64,000 bases of DNA, taken from an uncultured Acetatifactor sp. (GTDB lineage: Bacteria; Bacillota; Clostridia; Lachnospirales; Lachnospiraceae). The notes under the pieces are model-generated. The model saw nothing but the letters and a program-made list of their open reading frames with translations. It ran no database searches and was not told where the DNA came from. The position numbers and the translations under genes are program-made. Below are positions 8,574 to 17,096 of this stretch, piece after piece; the first letter of the stretch is position 1, and every line of letters begins with the position of its first letter. The DNA is taken from contig CAJUGL010000010.1 in assembly GCA_910586515.1 (NCBI GenBank), forward strand, positions 4,637 to 68,636. The letters are read 5' to 3'.

Positions 8574-10271
8574 ATGGCAAGAACATTGGGAATAGGGAAG
8601 CAGGATTTTGAAAAGGTGCGAAAAGAAAATGCTTTCTATATAGATAAAACAAAATTTATTCGGGAATGGTGGGAAAGTGAGGATGATGTGACATTAATAA
8701 CCCGTCCCCGGCGTTTTGGAAAGACTCTGAATATGAGTATGCTGGAAAAGTTCTTTTCTGTTCAGTATGCAGGCCAGGAAGCTTTGTTTCGTGGGCTTGC
8801 GATATGGGAAGATGAGAAATATAGAAAGCTTCAGGGAACTTATCCGCTTCTTTTTATTAGTTTTGCTGATGTAAAAGAAATCACATATATACAGACAAAA
8901 AAGAAAATTTGTCGTATTATTAAAGCATTATATAATAAATATAATTTTTTGTTAGAAAATGATTTGTTGAATGAAAGTGAAAAAAAAGACTTTTTGAATA
9001 TTTCTGTCGATATGGAAGACAATGAAGCTTCTTATTCGTTAAAGGCATTATCTGATTATTTATCGCGTTATTATAAGAAAAAGGTAATTATTTTGTTAGA
9101 CGAATATGATACGCCAATGCAGGAAGCCTATGTGAATGGCTATTGGAATGAACTTGTTTCTTTTACCAGAAGTTTGTTTAATGCAACATTTAAGACAAAT
9201 CCTTACCTTGAACGGGCAATCATGACAGGCATTACCAGGGTAAGTAAAGAATCCATATTTTCAGATCTAAATAATTTACAAGTGATTACCACAACATCGG
9301 AAAAATATATGGATTGCTTTGGCTTTACAGAAGAGGAGGTATTTGCTGTTTTAGATGAATATGGATTATCCTTAAAAAAGCACGAAGTAAAAACATGGTA
9401 TGATGGGTTTTCCTTTGGAAAACAAAAGGATATTTATAATCCGTGGTCAATCTTAAATTATCTGGATAAAAGGCAGATAGGAACCTATTGGGCAAATTCC
9501 AGTTCAAATAGTCTTGCAGGAAAGCTGATTCGGGAAGGAAGCCGGAATGTAAAAGAAAACTTTGAGGTTCTTTTGCAGGGAAAGACAATTATTGTGGAAT
9601 TAGATGAACAAATTGTTTATGATCAATTAGATGAAGATGAGTCAGCAATCTGGAGTTTACTGCTTGCCAGTGGTTATTTAAAAGTAAAACATATAAATAC
9701 TTATGCGACAGATTTTGGAGAATGGAAGCAGGAATATGAACTGGAACTGACCAATTTTGAAGTAGGGGCAATGTTTCGTCAGATGATTAGAAAATGGTTC
9801 AACCGTTCTGCAAGAGGTTATAATGATTTTATCAAAGCATTACTGCTCAATGATGTAAAGGGTATGAATGTATACATGAATAAGGTGGCACTGGCAACCT
9901 TCAGCTATTTTGATACCGGAAAAAGTCCTTCGGAAGAAGCCCCTGAACGATTTTATCATGGCTTTGTACTGGGACTGATGGTAGAACTTGCGGCTCGGTA
10001 TGTATTGACTTCTAATCGGGAAAGTGGTTTTGGGCGTTACGATGTGATGCTGGAACCGAGAAGACCGGAAGATGTTGGGATAATTATGGAATTTAAGGTA
10101 CAAGATAAAGCAGAAGAAAAGGAGCTTTCTGATACGGTAGATGCAGCATTGAAACAGATAAAAGAAAAGGAATATGAAACTGTACTGATAGAAAAGGGAA
10201 TTTCTAAAGAGAATATTTACAACTATGGTTTTGCTTTTTGCGGGAAGAAAGTGTTAATTAAAAAAGGATAA
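8574..10271 (+). CDS. AAA-ATPase-like protein with C-terminal PD-(D/E)XK nuclease domain
   Basis: The 565-residue protein starts ARTLGIGKQDFEKVRKEN, with a Walker A-type RPRRFGKTL at about residues 44-52 and Walker B VIILLDEYD near 180. This fits the AAA-ATPase_like family (PF09820). The C-terminus holds RYDVMLE followed by IIMEFKV, the D...ExK core of the PDDEXK_9 nuclease domain (PF08011). These proteins are abundant and multi-copy in gut Firmicutes and Bacteroidetes, and their role is unproven; defence or mobile-element functions have been suggested. Composition is strikingly AT-rich, with AAA/ATT-heavy codons unlike both neighbours, which suggests recent transfer. A GTG at 8544 is an alternative start. 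I prefer the ATG at 8574, with GAAGGG upstream. Confidence 0.85.
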   Translation: MARTLGIGKQDFEKVRKENAFYIDKTKFIREWWESEDDVTLITRPRRFGKTLNMSMLEKFFSVQYAGQEALFRGLAIWEDEKYRKLQGTYPLLFISFADVKEITYIQTKKKICRIIKALYNKYNFLLENDLLNESEKKDFLNISVDMEDNEASYSLKALSDYLSRYYKKKVIILLDEYDTPMQEAYVNGYWNELVSFTRSLFNATFKTNPYLERAIMTGITRVSKESIFSDLNNLQVITTTSEKYMDCFGFTEEEVFAVLDEYGLSLKKHEVKTWYDGFSFGKQKDIYNPWSILNYLDKRQIGTYWANSSSNSLAGKLIREGSRNVKENFEVLLQGKTIIVELDEQIVYDQLDEDESAIWSLLLASGYLKVKHINTYATDFGEWKQEYELELTNFEVGAMFRQMIRKWFNRSARGYNDFIKALLLNDVKGMNVYMNKVALATFSYFDTGKSPSEEAPERFYHGFVLGLMVELAARYVLTSNRESGFGRYDVMLEPRRPEDVGIIMEFKVQDKAEEKELSDTVDAALKQIKEKEYETVLIEKGISKENIYNYGFAFCGKKVLIKKG

Positions 10272-10324
10272 AGGAGCCATCGTTACCTATAACTTATTTA
10301 ACTAAATGACATTGGTTCACGGCT

Positions 10325-10346
10325 GCACGGGCCTGCGCATAAAAAA
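10325..10346. repeat. Copy of a GGGCCTGCGCAT-type repeat
   Basis: The 22 bases ending in GGGCCTGCGCATAAAAAA recur at 56044-56066, where they form the right arm of a larger palindrome. Here only this end is present, after the AAA-ATPase gene. Confidence 0.55.
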
Positions 10347-10360
10347 CCGCGGAACAGACT

Positions 10361-10385
10361 TTCCCCGGAAAAACTCTCCGGGGAA
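10361..10385. repeat. Hairpin between convergent genes
   Basis: TTCCCCGGA and TCCGGGGAA form a perfect 9-bp stem with a seven-base loop between the convergent AAA-ATPase and DUF4097 genes. It lacks a clear T-tract on either side, so terminator function is only possible. Confidence 0.4.
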
Positions 10386-10434
10386 AACCTCCCGCGCCCA
10401 AAATATCCGCGAAAACACCTTGTGAAACTTCCCG

Positions 10435-10466
10435 GTAACAGTTCAGCGCCCTGTCTGAACTGTTAC
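10435..10466. repeat. 32-bp palindromic repeat, intact copy
   Basis: GTAACAGTTCAG and CTGAACTGTTAC form a perfect 12-bp stem around CGCCCTGT. The copy lies 22 bp from the 3' end of the DUF4097 gene. The centre is in the opposite orientation to the 22218 copy, of which it is the exact reverse complement. Confidence 0.75.
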
Positions 10467-10488
10467 ACTTCCCGTGACCGGCAGCGAT

Positions 10489-11691
10489 TTATCCCCTGCC
10501 GGAAATCTTCACACTCCCGCTTCCTGTCTCGGCTCTCACCTTGCATGCGCTGTTGCCGTAAGCGTATGTCCCGTTCTTGACCCTCTGATGCTCTTCTCCT
10601 GCCCAATCGATGTGCACGCTTCCGGAACCGCTCCTCACCGTTGCCTGCATGCCCTTTGCATCCGCAAGCTCCAGCTTGATGCCGCCGCTTCCGGTGGACA
10701 TATCAATCCTTTCCGCAGCTCCCACAGCCCGGATCTTGATATTGCCGCTTCCGGTAGACAAATGATATTCAGCCACCGCCGCGTCTGCCTTGATATTCCC
10801 GCTTCCGGTACCGCATCTCATATCTCTGCCCTTGACGCCTTCCGCTTTCACATTTCCGCTTCCGGTCTCAAAGCAGCCGGAGATGAACTCCACATGCCCG
10901 GTCACAATATTGCCGCTGCCCGTATGCGCTTTCATCCTGTCCGCAACCACCTCGCTGATCTTCACATTGCCGCTTCCGCTGGTTCCTTCCAGGCTCTCCA
11001 GCTCAAGCCCGGAAATGTCGACTTCACCGCTGCCCACCTTGGCCGACAGCTTCGGCATTCCCTTGGGAATCTTCACCGTGAGTCTGATATTCGTCGCCCC
11101 GCTGCTGAAGCTCCCCACGCTGCCGTAGGAGATAATCGTTCTTCCGAACAGGGTTACCTTTACCATCTTTTCCTCATCGTCGTCCTTTGCCCCTTTCCTG
11201 CGTTTTACCCCCGCGTAAAAGGTGCCGTCCTCCTCGTATTGGTAGTACTCATAGTTCAGCTGACTGCTCACGCCGTTCGCCTCGTACTCCACATGAATCC
11301 TGTCGTCCTCTGACCTGCTCACTTCCACGTTTGCCGATTTTCCCTCCAGCACCACTGACTTATAGTATCCGGAATAGGCAAAGCTCCTTCTGGTCCAGGT
11401 CTTCCCTGAATCGGAATCCTCCCCGGACGCCGTCTCCTGCAGTTCCTGACCCGCTGCGTCTCCCTGGGGCATATTTCCGCGGACAAATTCTCCCGACAAA
11501 TCTTCCTCTGACAGCTCCCGTATCATCTCCTCGATGTTTCCCAGCTCCTCGATGATCTCCGCCTCCGTTTTGCCCTGCTTTTCTCCCTCGGCAAAATGCT
11601 GTCTGTAATCCTCCAGAATCTCTTCCTGCAGCCCCTTTCCGAAACTCTCCAGCCGCCCCTGCAGCAGCGCCATATATTCTTGCTTTGTCAT
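10489..11691 (-). CDS. HAAS (DUF1700) signalling domain plus DUF4097 beta-strand repeat protein
   Basis: The 400-residue protein begins with a HAAS/DUF1700-type helical domain (TKQEYMALLQGRLESF to about residue 65, including EEIIEELGN-like helices). An acidic linker follows, then a DUF4097 domain built of repeated strands punctuated by TGSGN, GSGNVK, GSGNIK and GSGGIK turns, which fold as a right-handed beta-helix-like array. No signal peptide or membrane segment is evident. The start lies four bases after the PadR stop with AGGAGG just upstream, so expression is translationally coupled. PadR-HAAS pairs are a known regulatory arrangement in Firmicutes. The ligand and output are unknown. Confidence 0.85.
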   Translation of the reverse strand: MTKQEYMALLQGRLESFGKGLQEEILEDYRQHFAEGEKQGKTEAEIIEELGNIEEMIRELSEEDLSGEFVRGNMPQGDAAGQELQETASGEDSDSGKTWTRRSFAYSGYYKSVVLEGKSANVEVSRSEDDRIHVEYEANGVSSQLNYEYYQYEEDGTFYAGVKRRKGAKDDDEEKMVKVTLFGRTIISYGSVGSFSSGATNIRLTVKIPKGMPKLSAKVGSGEVDISGLELESLEGTSGSGNVKISEVVADRMKAHTGSGNIVTGHVEFISGCFETGSGNVKAEGVKGRDMRCGTGSGNIKADAAVAEYHLSTGSGNIKIRAVGAAERIDMSTGSGGIKLELADAKGMQATVRSGSGSVHIDWAGEEHQRVKNGTYAYGNSACKVRAETGSGSVKISGRG

Positions 11692-11695
11692 GGCA

Positions 11696-12058
11696 TCATC
11701 CCTCCTGTTCTTGATCTTGTCCTTCTTCCGTCCTTTCGGTATCGCCCTCATATTCTCTCAGCAGACGATTCACGGCTTTCGTAAACGCGTCCCACTCCCG
11801 CCTGACCGTTGTCTGGTACCGCTTTCCCTTGTCCGTAAGCTTGTAATACTTCCTGGCCGGACCGGACTCCGATTCCACCAGATACGTCGTCACATAATCA
11901 TCTTCCTTCAGTTTCCTCAAAATAGGATACAGCGTGCCGCTGGCAATGGACATCTCCACGGATATCCTTTCCGTCAGCTCATATCCGTATTTATCCCCCC
12001 ACACAAGCTGGGAAAGCACGCAGAGCTCCAGCGCGCCTTTCTTAAATTGTGTATTCAT
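11696..12058 (-). CDS. PadR family transcriptional regulator
   Basis: The 120-residue winged-helix regulator carries FKKGALELCVLSQLVWGDKYGYEL and SGTLYPILRKLKEDDYV, the hallmark PadR motifs. The ATG at 12058 has AAGGAGG eight bases upstream, while the longer frame to 12220 lacks one. It overlaps functionally with the HAAS/DUF4097 gene four bases downstream and probably represses this two-gene unit in response to an unknown signal. Confidence 0.93.
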   Translation of the reverse strand: MNTQFKKGALELCVLSQLVWGDKYGYELTERISVEMSIASGTLYPILRKLKEDDYVTTYLVESESGPARKYYKLTDKGKRYQTTVRREWDAFTKAVNRLLREYEGDTERTEEGQDQEQEG

Positions 12059-12303
12059 GTGTGACCTCCTTCCCTGAAACCGGGAACTGTGTACTGCCCT
12101 TCCCCATCCGTTCTCCTCAGTCCCTGAGCTTCTTTCTTTTTGGGGTTTCCGACTGTATTGCAGTTCCTCAGTACTGTTCTTTGACGAGTTTATCTTATCA
12201 CATGCTATTATATATTGCAATATACTATTTTATAAAAAAAGTATAAACACCGTTATTCCAATGGTAAGTCATGCAGGACAGCGTTCTCATATACGTTTCC
12301 CTC

Positions 12304-12723
12304 TCACATCTTCTCAAGCTGCTCCATGATATAATTCACCTTTATAATGGCATTTTCCACCTGTCTTCTGGAATCGTTTATCCTGGACTGCACCAGCCAG
12401 TCCGCCACGATGCCGTCAAAAAAGTAATCCGCAAATGTCAGAAAATCTCCCGTTTCGATCCGGAATTCCGGAATATTTTCCACATCCGTCAGTTCCTTTT
12501 GAAACCGTTTCAAGGCGCTTCTGGCCTGCTGTACCAGCTCATCCGCATCCTTCATCTTGGACCGCTTGATAAATGTAGTCAGGAGTCCTCCTCCCAACAG
12601 ATCCACGATTCCCCAATTCCCTGCACTGTTCAGACAATCTGCCGCCTCGTTCAGATACCGCAGCGCTTCTCTCCCGGCCAACAATGCCTCATTGATCTCT
12701 CTTCTATAATCCATCTCTGCCAT
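12304..12723 (-). CDS. Conserved hypothetical helical protein
   Basis: The 139-residue soluble protein is almost entirely helical by sequence. It has a glycine-rich stretch LGGGLLTTFIKRSKMKDADEL at about residues 43-63 and an acidic FLTFADYFFDG region. I do not recognise a named domain. An AGGAGGG site seven bases before the ATG and codon use like its neighbours support a real gene. It stands alone between the PadR unit and the GH36 terminator. Confidence 0.7.
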   Translation of the reverse strand: MAEMDYRREINEALLAGREALRYLNEAADCLNSAGNWGIVDLLGGGLLTTFIKRSKMKDADELVQQARSALKRFQKELTDVENIPEFRIETGDFLTFADYFFDGIVADWLVQSRINDSRRQVENAIIKVNYIMEQLEKM

Positions 12724-12788
12724 GTTCCGCCCTCCTGTTTAACGTTTTATTTATTATAGACATTTTTCCCCTTTCCTTCAACATGGAA

Positions 12789-12822
12789 AAGATGCACTTT
12801 TCTCCCGGAAAAAGTGCATCTT
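12789..12822 (-). terminator. Terminator of the alpha-galactoside operon
   Basis: A perfect 13-bp stem (AAGATGCACTTTT paired with AAAAGTGCATCTT) lies 23 bp after the GH36 stop. On the minus strand it is followed by TTTTCC. Confidence 0.75.
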
Positions 12823-12844
12823 CAGAATGAAAGCAGACCCATGA

Positions 12845-15079
12845 TCATGTCCGGACTCCCTTGACAGCCTCCAGCTCCGCCTGATAAGCCCGGTACTCTC
12901 CCATCCCTCCGGGAATGGGCAGCCCTGCCCGCATCAGCGCGGAACCATAATAAGTTTCGCCGGTTTTCGTATCCCGGTACAAAGTCTCCGGCTCCAGACC
13001 CTTCAGCCGCACATAGCTTACAGGCATGTTCCCGTGAATTTCCGTCATCACCGCATTTAACAGCACTCTGTCCCGGTTTTCCGACACAAAAGCCCAGGCT
13101 GCGCAGGTATCCCGGAAGGGATCGGAGAGCCGGTAGTAATCTCCTGTCTGAATCAGGGACGCAGCCCTTTTATACGCCTTTACCTGCTCCCGGATTTCCG
13201 CCTTCTCCTCCTCCGTCAGCTTCCCGGGATCAAGCTCATAACCGAAAGTCCCGGCCATGGCCACCACCCCTCTGGTGTGAAGGCTGGTTATGCGCCCGGT
13301 CTGGTGGTTCGGCACCGCGGACACATGGGAGCCCACCGCGCTGACCGGATAAAAGAAGGATGTCCCGTACTGAATCCGCAGCCTGTCCGCCGCATCCGTA
13401 TTGTCACTGCACCAGATCTGGGGCGTATAATACAGCATCCCCGCGTCAAAGCGCCCGCCGCCTCCGCTGCAGCCCTCAATGAGGATATGGGGATATCTGG
13501 ATGTGAGCCTTTCCAGAAAATCATAGACACCCGCCATGTAGTCATACAGGACCCTGCCCTGGCAGTTCTCCCCGGAATACACATCCGTAATGCTGCGGTT
13601 CATATCCCATTTCACATACTCGATATTCCCCTGGTCCAGCACGGCGCATATACGGTCAAAGATATATTCCTTCACGTCCTGCCGGGAAAAATCCAACACC
13701 AGCTGATTCCTGCCCCGAACCGGCCCTCTGCCCGGAATACGCAGCGCCCAGTCCGGATGGGCCCGGTACAGCTCGCTGTCCTCGGATACCATCTCCGGCT
13801 CCACCCAGATACCGAACTTCACCCCCAGGGCATTGATTCTGCCGATCATCTCCCCCAGTGTGCAGCCCAGTTTTTCCTCGTTCACGGTCCAGTCTCCCAG
13901 GCCGCTGTTGTCATCGTCCCGCTTTCCGAACCATCCGTCGTCCATAACCACCATATCCATGCCAAGAGCCGCCGCATCCCGGGCCAGGGCGCAGATGGTC
14001 TCCCCGCTGAAGTCAAAATAGGAAGCCTCCCAGCTGTTCAGCAGCACAGGGCGCGTTTCATGGGCATATTTTCCCCGGCAGATATGATTCCGGATACAGC
14101 GGTGGAACATCCGGGACAATGTCCCCAGTCCCTCCTCCGTATGGCCCAGAATCGTCTCCGGCACGATGAGGCTCTCCCCGGGATTCAGGGGATAGTGGAA
14201 CAGCTCATCGGAAAGTCCCATGAGTACCCTGGTCTGGTCAAACTGATCCCGCTCCGCCTCAAAGAGGAAATTTCCGCTGTAGACGAAAATCATCCCCCAA
14301 CAGCCTCCCGCGTCCTCTGTGGTCCCGGGCTGCGCCAGGATAACCGCCGGATTGTACTGATGACTGGAAGTGCCCCTGCGGCTGCCCATGCGGAAAATAC
14401 CGTGGTTTACCCTTGTCCTCTGAAGATTCCGCTCCATGGCATGCCTCCCGTAAAAGCCAAGCAGGTCATATTCCCCCGTGACAAAATCCAGACAGGCCGA
14501 GGCCGCTTTCTCCACGGTGATTTCACAGGAACCGCCGTTTCGGATCACAGCGCTCCTGGTGATGATATCTTCTCTCTCCAACACCCCGTACAGAAGCCGC
14601 ACCTGCACTTTGCTCACCGGATCTTCCAGAAGAATTTCCAGAGTCTGCGCCTCCTGCTCCTGTGCATACACCGCCGGAAGCCCCTTCAGGCCATACTTCC
14701 CCTGCCGGACCTCATGGCTTACATAGCGCAGATCGCAGCATTCCGAGCCGTCCCCGTTCCGAACCGCCACTGCGCTGCTGCGGAAGTCCCCGATGCCCAG
14801 TCCGGGATACTCCTGGGGCAGCACGTCCATGGAGTAAGTCCTGTCTAACCCTGCGTCATAGGGATTTCCGGAAAATCCCCTGTCGCTGTAGGTCAGGAGA
14901 TAATCCATATCCCCGGATACCTTTCCGCCGTAATATAAGTGCAGAAGGAAACCGTAGTCATCCACCTTCATCTGATAGGTGGTATGGGCCGTTTCCAATG
15001 CAAAAATTCTGTTTTTCTCTCTAAAAACAATTGCCATAGCTATCTCTACCGCCTTTATCTGAATTGCCTGCGGCTTCAT
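12845..15079 (-). CDS. Alpha-galactosidase, glycoside hydrolase family 36
   Basis: The 744-residue cytoplasmic enzyme hydrolyses alpha-1,6-galactosides such as melibiose, raffinose and stachyose. The family signatures are present: the KWDMNR nucleophile motif (Asp492) and the acid/base Asp in CSDNTDA (Asp559), with GCSGGGGRFD between them. There is no signal peptide, matching import by the adjacent ABC system. The ATG at 15079 has AAGGA eight bases upstream. The ATG at 15037 (MAIVFREKN) gives the more usual N-terminus and is a fair alternative. It is the last gene of the operon, 159 bp after the second permease. Confidence 0.93.
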   Translation of the reverse strand: MKPQAIQIKAVEIAMAIVFREKNRIFALETAHTTYQMKVDDYGFLLHLYYGGKVSGDMDYLLTYSDRGFSGNPYDAGLDRTYSMDVLPQEYPGLGIGDFRSSAVAVRNGDGSECCDLRYVSHEVRQGKYGLKGLPAVYAQEQEAQTLEILLEDPVSKVQVRLLYGVLEREDIITRSAVIRNGGSCEITVEKAASACLDFVTGEYDLLGFYGRHAMERNLQRTRVNHGIFRMGSRRGTSSHQYNPAVILAQPGTTEDAGGCWGMIFVYSGNFLFEAERDQFDQTRVLMGLSDELFHYPLNPGESLIVPETILGHTEEGLGTLSRMFHRCIRNHICRGKYAHETRPVLLNSWEASYFDFSGETICALARDAAALGMDMVVMDDGWFGKRDDDNSGLGDWTVNEEKLGCTLGEMIGRINALGVKFGIWVEPEMVSEDSELYRAHPDWALRIPGRGPVRGRNQLVLDFSRQDVKEYIFDRICAVLDQGNIEYVKWDMNRSITDVYSGENCQGRVLYDYMAGVYDFLERLTSRYPHILIEGCSGGGGRFDAGMLYYTPQIWCSDNTDAADRLRIQYGTSFFYPVSAVGSHVSAVPNHQTGRITSLHTRGVVAMAGTFGYELDPGKLTEEEKAEIREQVKAYKRAASLIQTGDYYRLSDPFRDTCAAWAFVSENRDRVLLNAVMTEIHGNMPVSYVRLKGLEPETLYRDTKTGETYYGSALMRAGLPIPGGMGEYRAYQAELEAVKGVRT

Positions 15080-15178
15080 CGCCGCTTTCCTTCTATTTTA
15101 ATCCTTTCCACGGAATTGCGCAAGCCGTTTCCGCGCTTTTTCGAAACTTCACGAAACCGCATGATACCAAAATACCAA

Positions 15179-15223
15179 GGCCAGAAATCTGCTGCAAGCT
15201 CGCCTGCTGCAAGATTTCCGGCC
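15179..15223 (-). promoter_or_regulatory. Hairpin between the permease and GH36 genes
   Basis: GGCCAGAAATCT pairs with AGATTTCCGGCC across a 21-base loop, directly after the permease stop. It may be a partial terminator or an mRNA 3' stabiliser setting the ratio of transporter to hydrolase. Confidence 0.45.
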
Positions 15224-15238
15224 CCAAAACACCGAATC

Positions 15239-16084
15239 TTACTTCACGGCTCCATTGGTGACGCCGTTCAGAATCTGTTTCTGGCAGACTCCGTAGAAGA
15301 TCAGAATCGGAATCAGCGACAGCAGATAGGACGCAAATGCCAGATTGTAGTTGGTACCGAACTGGGACTGGAAGTTCAGCTGTGCCAGAGGCAGGGTATT
15401 CTCACCGGAACCCGCCATGATGATCAAGGGCGTCATCACATCGTTCCACACCGCCAGGGCCGTAATCACCGCCACCGTGGCATGCATGGGCCGCATAATC
15501 GGGAAGAGAATGCTCCAGTAGGTTCTCCAGGTGGAAGCGCCGTCCACTCTGGCCGCCTCCTCCAGGGCAATGGGAATATTCACCAGGTACCCGGAATACA
15601 GCATAATATTCATGGGCATATAGAATACCACATACAGCAGGATGACGCCGAACCAGTTTGCCAGGTGCAGCTCTGCGGTCTGCTTTGCCAGGGGCATCAT
15701 CAGGATGGCAAAGGGAACAAACATACCGCTGACAATAAACAGATAGACGAAATTGTAAAACTTGCTGTGGGCCTTGTTCCGCCCCAGGGCATAGCCCATC
15801 AGGGAGTGAATCACAATAGCCAGTACGATGGTTGTCACGGAGATCAGCAGGCTGTTCCCCAGGGAATGCCAGAAATCCGTCACTTCCATGGCTTCCCGGA
15901 AATTGTCCAGGCTCCAGTTCTTAGGCAGGGACAGGATGCCGCTGATGCTGTTGGTCATCTCCGAGGGCTGCTTGAAGGCGATCACAATGGTCATGTACAA
16001 AGGAAAGATGATGGTGGACAGCCCAAGGATCAGCAGGATCATAACCGTTTTGTTGGACTTGCCGATTGTCGATGTATGTTTCAT
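15239..16084 (-). CDS. Carbohydrate ABC transporter permease, MalG type
   Basis: The 281-residue inner subunit has six membrane segments and the EAA loop EEAARVDGASTWRTYWSILFP, the docking site for the ATPase, like MalG/UgpE permeases. Its start overlaps the stop of the first permease by four bases (ATGA), showing translational coupling. No ATPase gene is in the operon. A shared MsmK-type ATPase encoded elsewhere is the usual solution in Firmicutes. Confidence 0.93.
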   Translation of the reverse strand: MKHTSTIGKSNKTVMILLILGLSTIIFPLYMTIVIAFKQPSEMTNSISGILSLPKNWSLDNFREAMEVTDFWHSLGNSLLISVTTIVLAIVIHSLMGYALGRNKAHSKFYNFVYLFIVSGMFVPFAILMMPLAKQTAELHLANWFGVILLYVVFYMPMNIMLYSGYLVNIPIALEEAARVDGASTWRTYWSILFPIMRPMHATVAVITALAVWNDVMTPLIIMAGSGENTLPLAQLNFQSQFGTNYNLAFASYLLSLIPILIFYGVCQKQILNGVTNGAVK

Positions 16085-16947
16085 AGCTGCTCCTCCTTTG
16101 AACTGGAAAATTTCATCTGGGCAACGGAGATTGCCACAATCACGATAAAGAATACCACTGCGTTTGCGCTCTGGAACCCGAACTGCCCGCCGGACATACC
16201 GTTATTGTAAATCAGGTAGGAAATGGATTCCGTACTCTGTGCCGGGCCGCCCTTGGTCAATGCCATGATCTGGTCAAATACCATCAGGAAGTTCTTCACG
16301 CTGAGCACCATGTTGATGGAGAAAAAGGGAATAATCAGGGGGAAGGTCAGCAGTTTAAACTGTTTCCACCCGGTGGCGCCGTCAAGCCCCCCCGCTTCGT
16401 ACACATCCTCGGGTACGGTCTGCAGTCCCGAGATGTAAATGATGGTGTTCATGGCAATGGCCTGCCATGCGCAGACAATCATAACGCCGATCCATGCCTT
16501 GCCGGGACTGGACAGGATAGAGCTTCCCAGTGCCTTAATGCCGGTCATATCCGCAAGCGCCGGTATAATATAGGTAAAAAAGTAGTTAAATATGTAGCCA
16601 ACTACCAGTGAACCCAGGATGTTGGGGAGGAAATAAGCCCCTCTGAAAAATCCCTTTGCCCGGATTTTGCTGTTTAAGCCAAGTGCCAGAAGCAGGCTTA
16701 TCACATTTACCACAATGGTGGTCACCACTGCCAGTTTGATGGTAAACCAGTAAGATTTTCCCACTCTGGCGTCAGAAAACAAATCAATGTAATTCCGGAA
16801 ACCAACCCAGTCATATTTTCCGAAACCCCTGAAATTCGTGAAGCTGTACACCACGCCCCGAATCAGCGGAATGGTGTTGAAGCAGACGAACAGGGCCAGA
16901 ATCGGTATCGTTATCAGCAAAAAAGTTCTCTGCCTGTCATTTTTCAT
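16081..16947 (-). CDS. Carbohydrate ABC transporter permease, MalF type
   Basis: The 288-residue permease has six membrane segments and the EAA loop YEAGGLDGATGWKQFKLLTFP near residue 195. It forms a heterodimer with the MalG-type subunit. Of three in-frame starts, the ATG at 16947 has the ideal AGGAGG spacing of seven bases. It lies about 150 bp after the binding-protein gene, with an inverted repeat in the gap. Confidence 0.93.
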   Translation of the reverse strand: MKNDRQRTFLLITIPILALFVCFNTIPLIRGVVYSFTNFRGFGKYDWVGFRNYIDLFSDARVGKSYWFTIKLAVVTTIVVNVISLLLALGLNSKIRAKGFFRGAYFLPNILGSLVVGYIFNYFFTYIIPALADMTGIKALGSSILSSPGKAWIGVMIVCAWQAIAMNTIIYISGLQTVPEDVYEAGGLDGATGWKQFKLLTFPLIIPFFSINMVLSVKNFLMVFDQIMALTKGGPAQSTESISYLIYNNGMSGGQFGFQSANAVVFFIVIVAISVAQMKFSSSKEEQL

Positions 16948-16987
16948 TTTCATGCCTCCTAATTTTAGCCGCTGCGCGATCAGCATA

Positions 16988-17007
16988 AATTACCGCAGGC
17001 GGTAATT
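16988..17007. promoter_or_regulatory. Inverted repeat between binding-protein and permease genes
   Basis: AATTACCGC and GCGGTAATT form a perfect 9-bp stem with a two-base loop. Such hairpins often stabilise the upstream binding-protein mRNA and lower permease synthesis. Confidence 0.45.
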
Positions 17008-17096
17008 GTCCAAAGCCCCTTTGACACACACCTTATGAGAGAAACTTTGCGGCTCAACTGCTGTCCGGCAGATGCTGTTATTTTTTCATATCATGT

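Noticed and set aside
13277..14848. 523-codon plus-strand frame opposite the GH36 gene
   Set aside because: It is antisense to a clear alpha-galactosidase with intact catalytic motifs. Long antisense frames are common in GC-rich genes.
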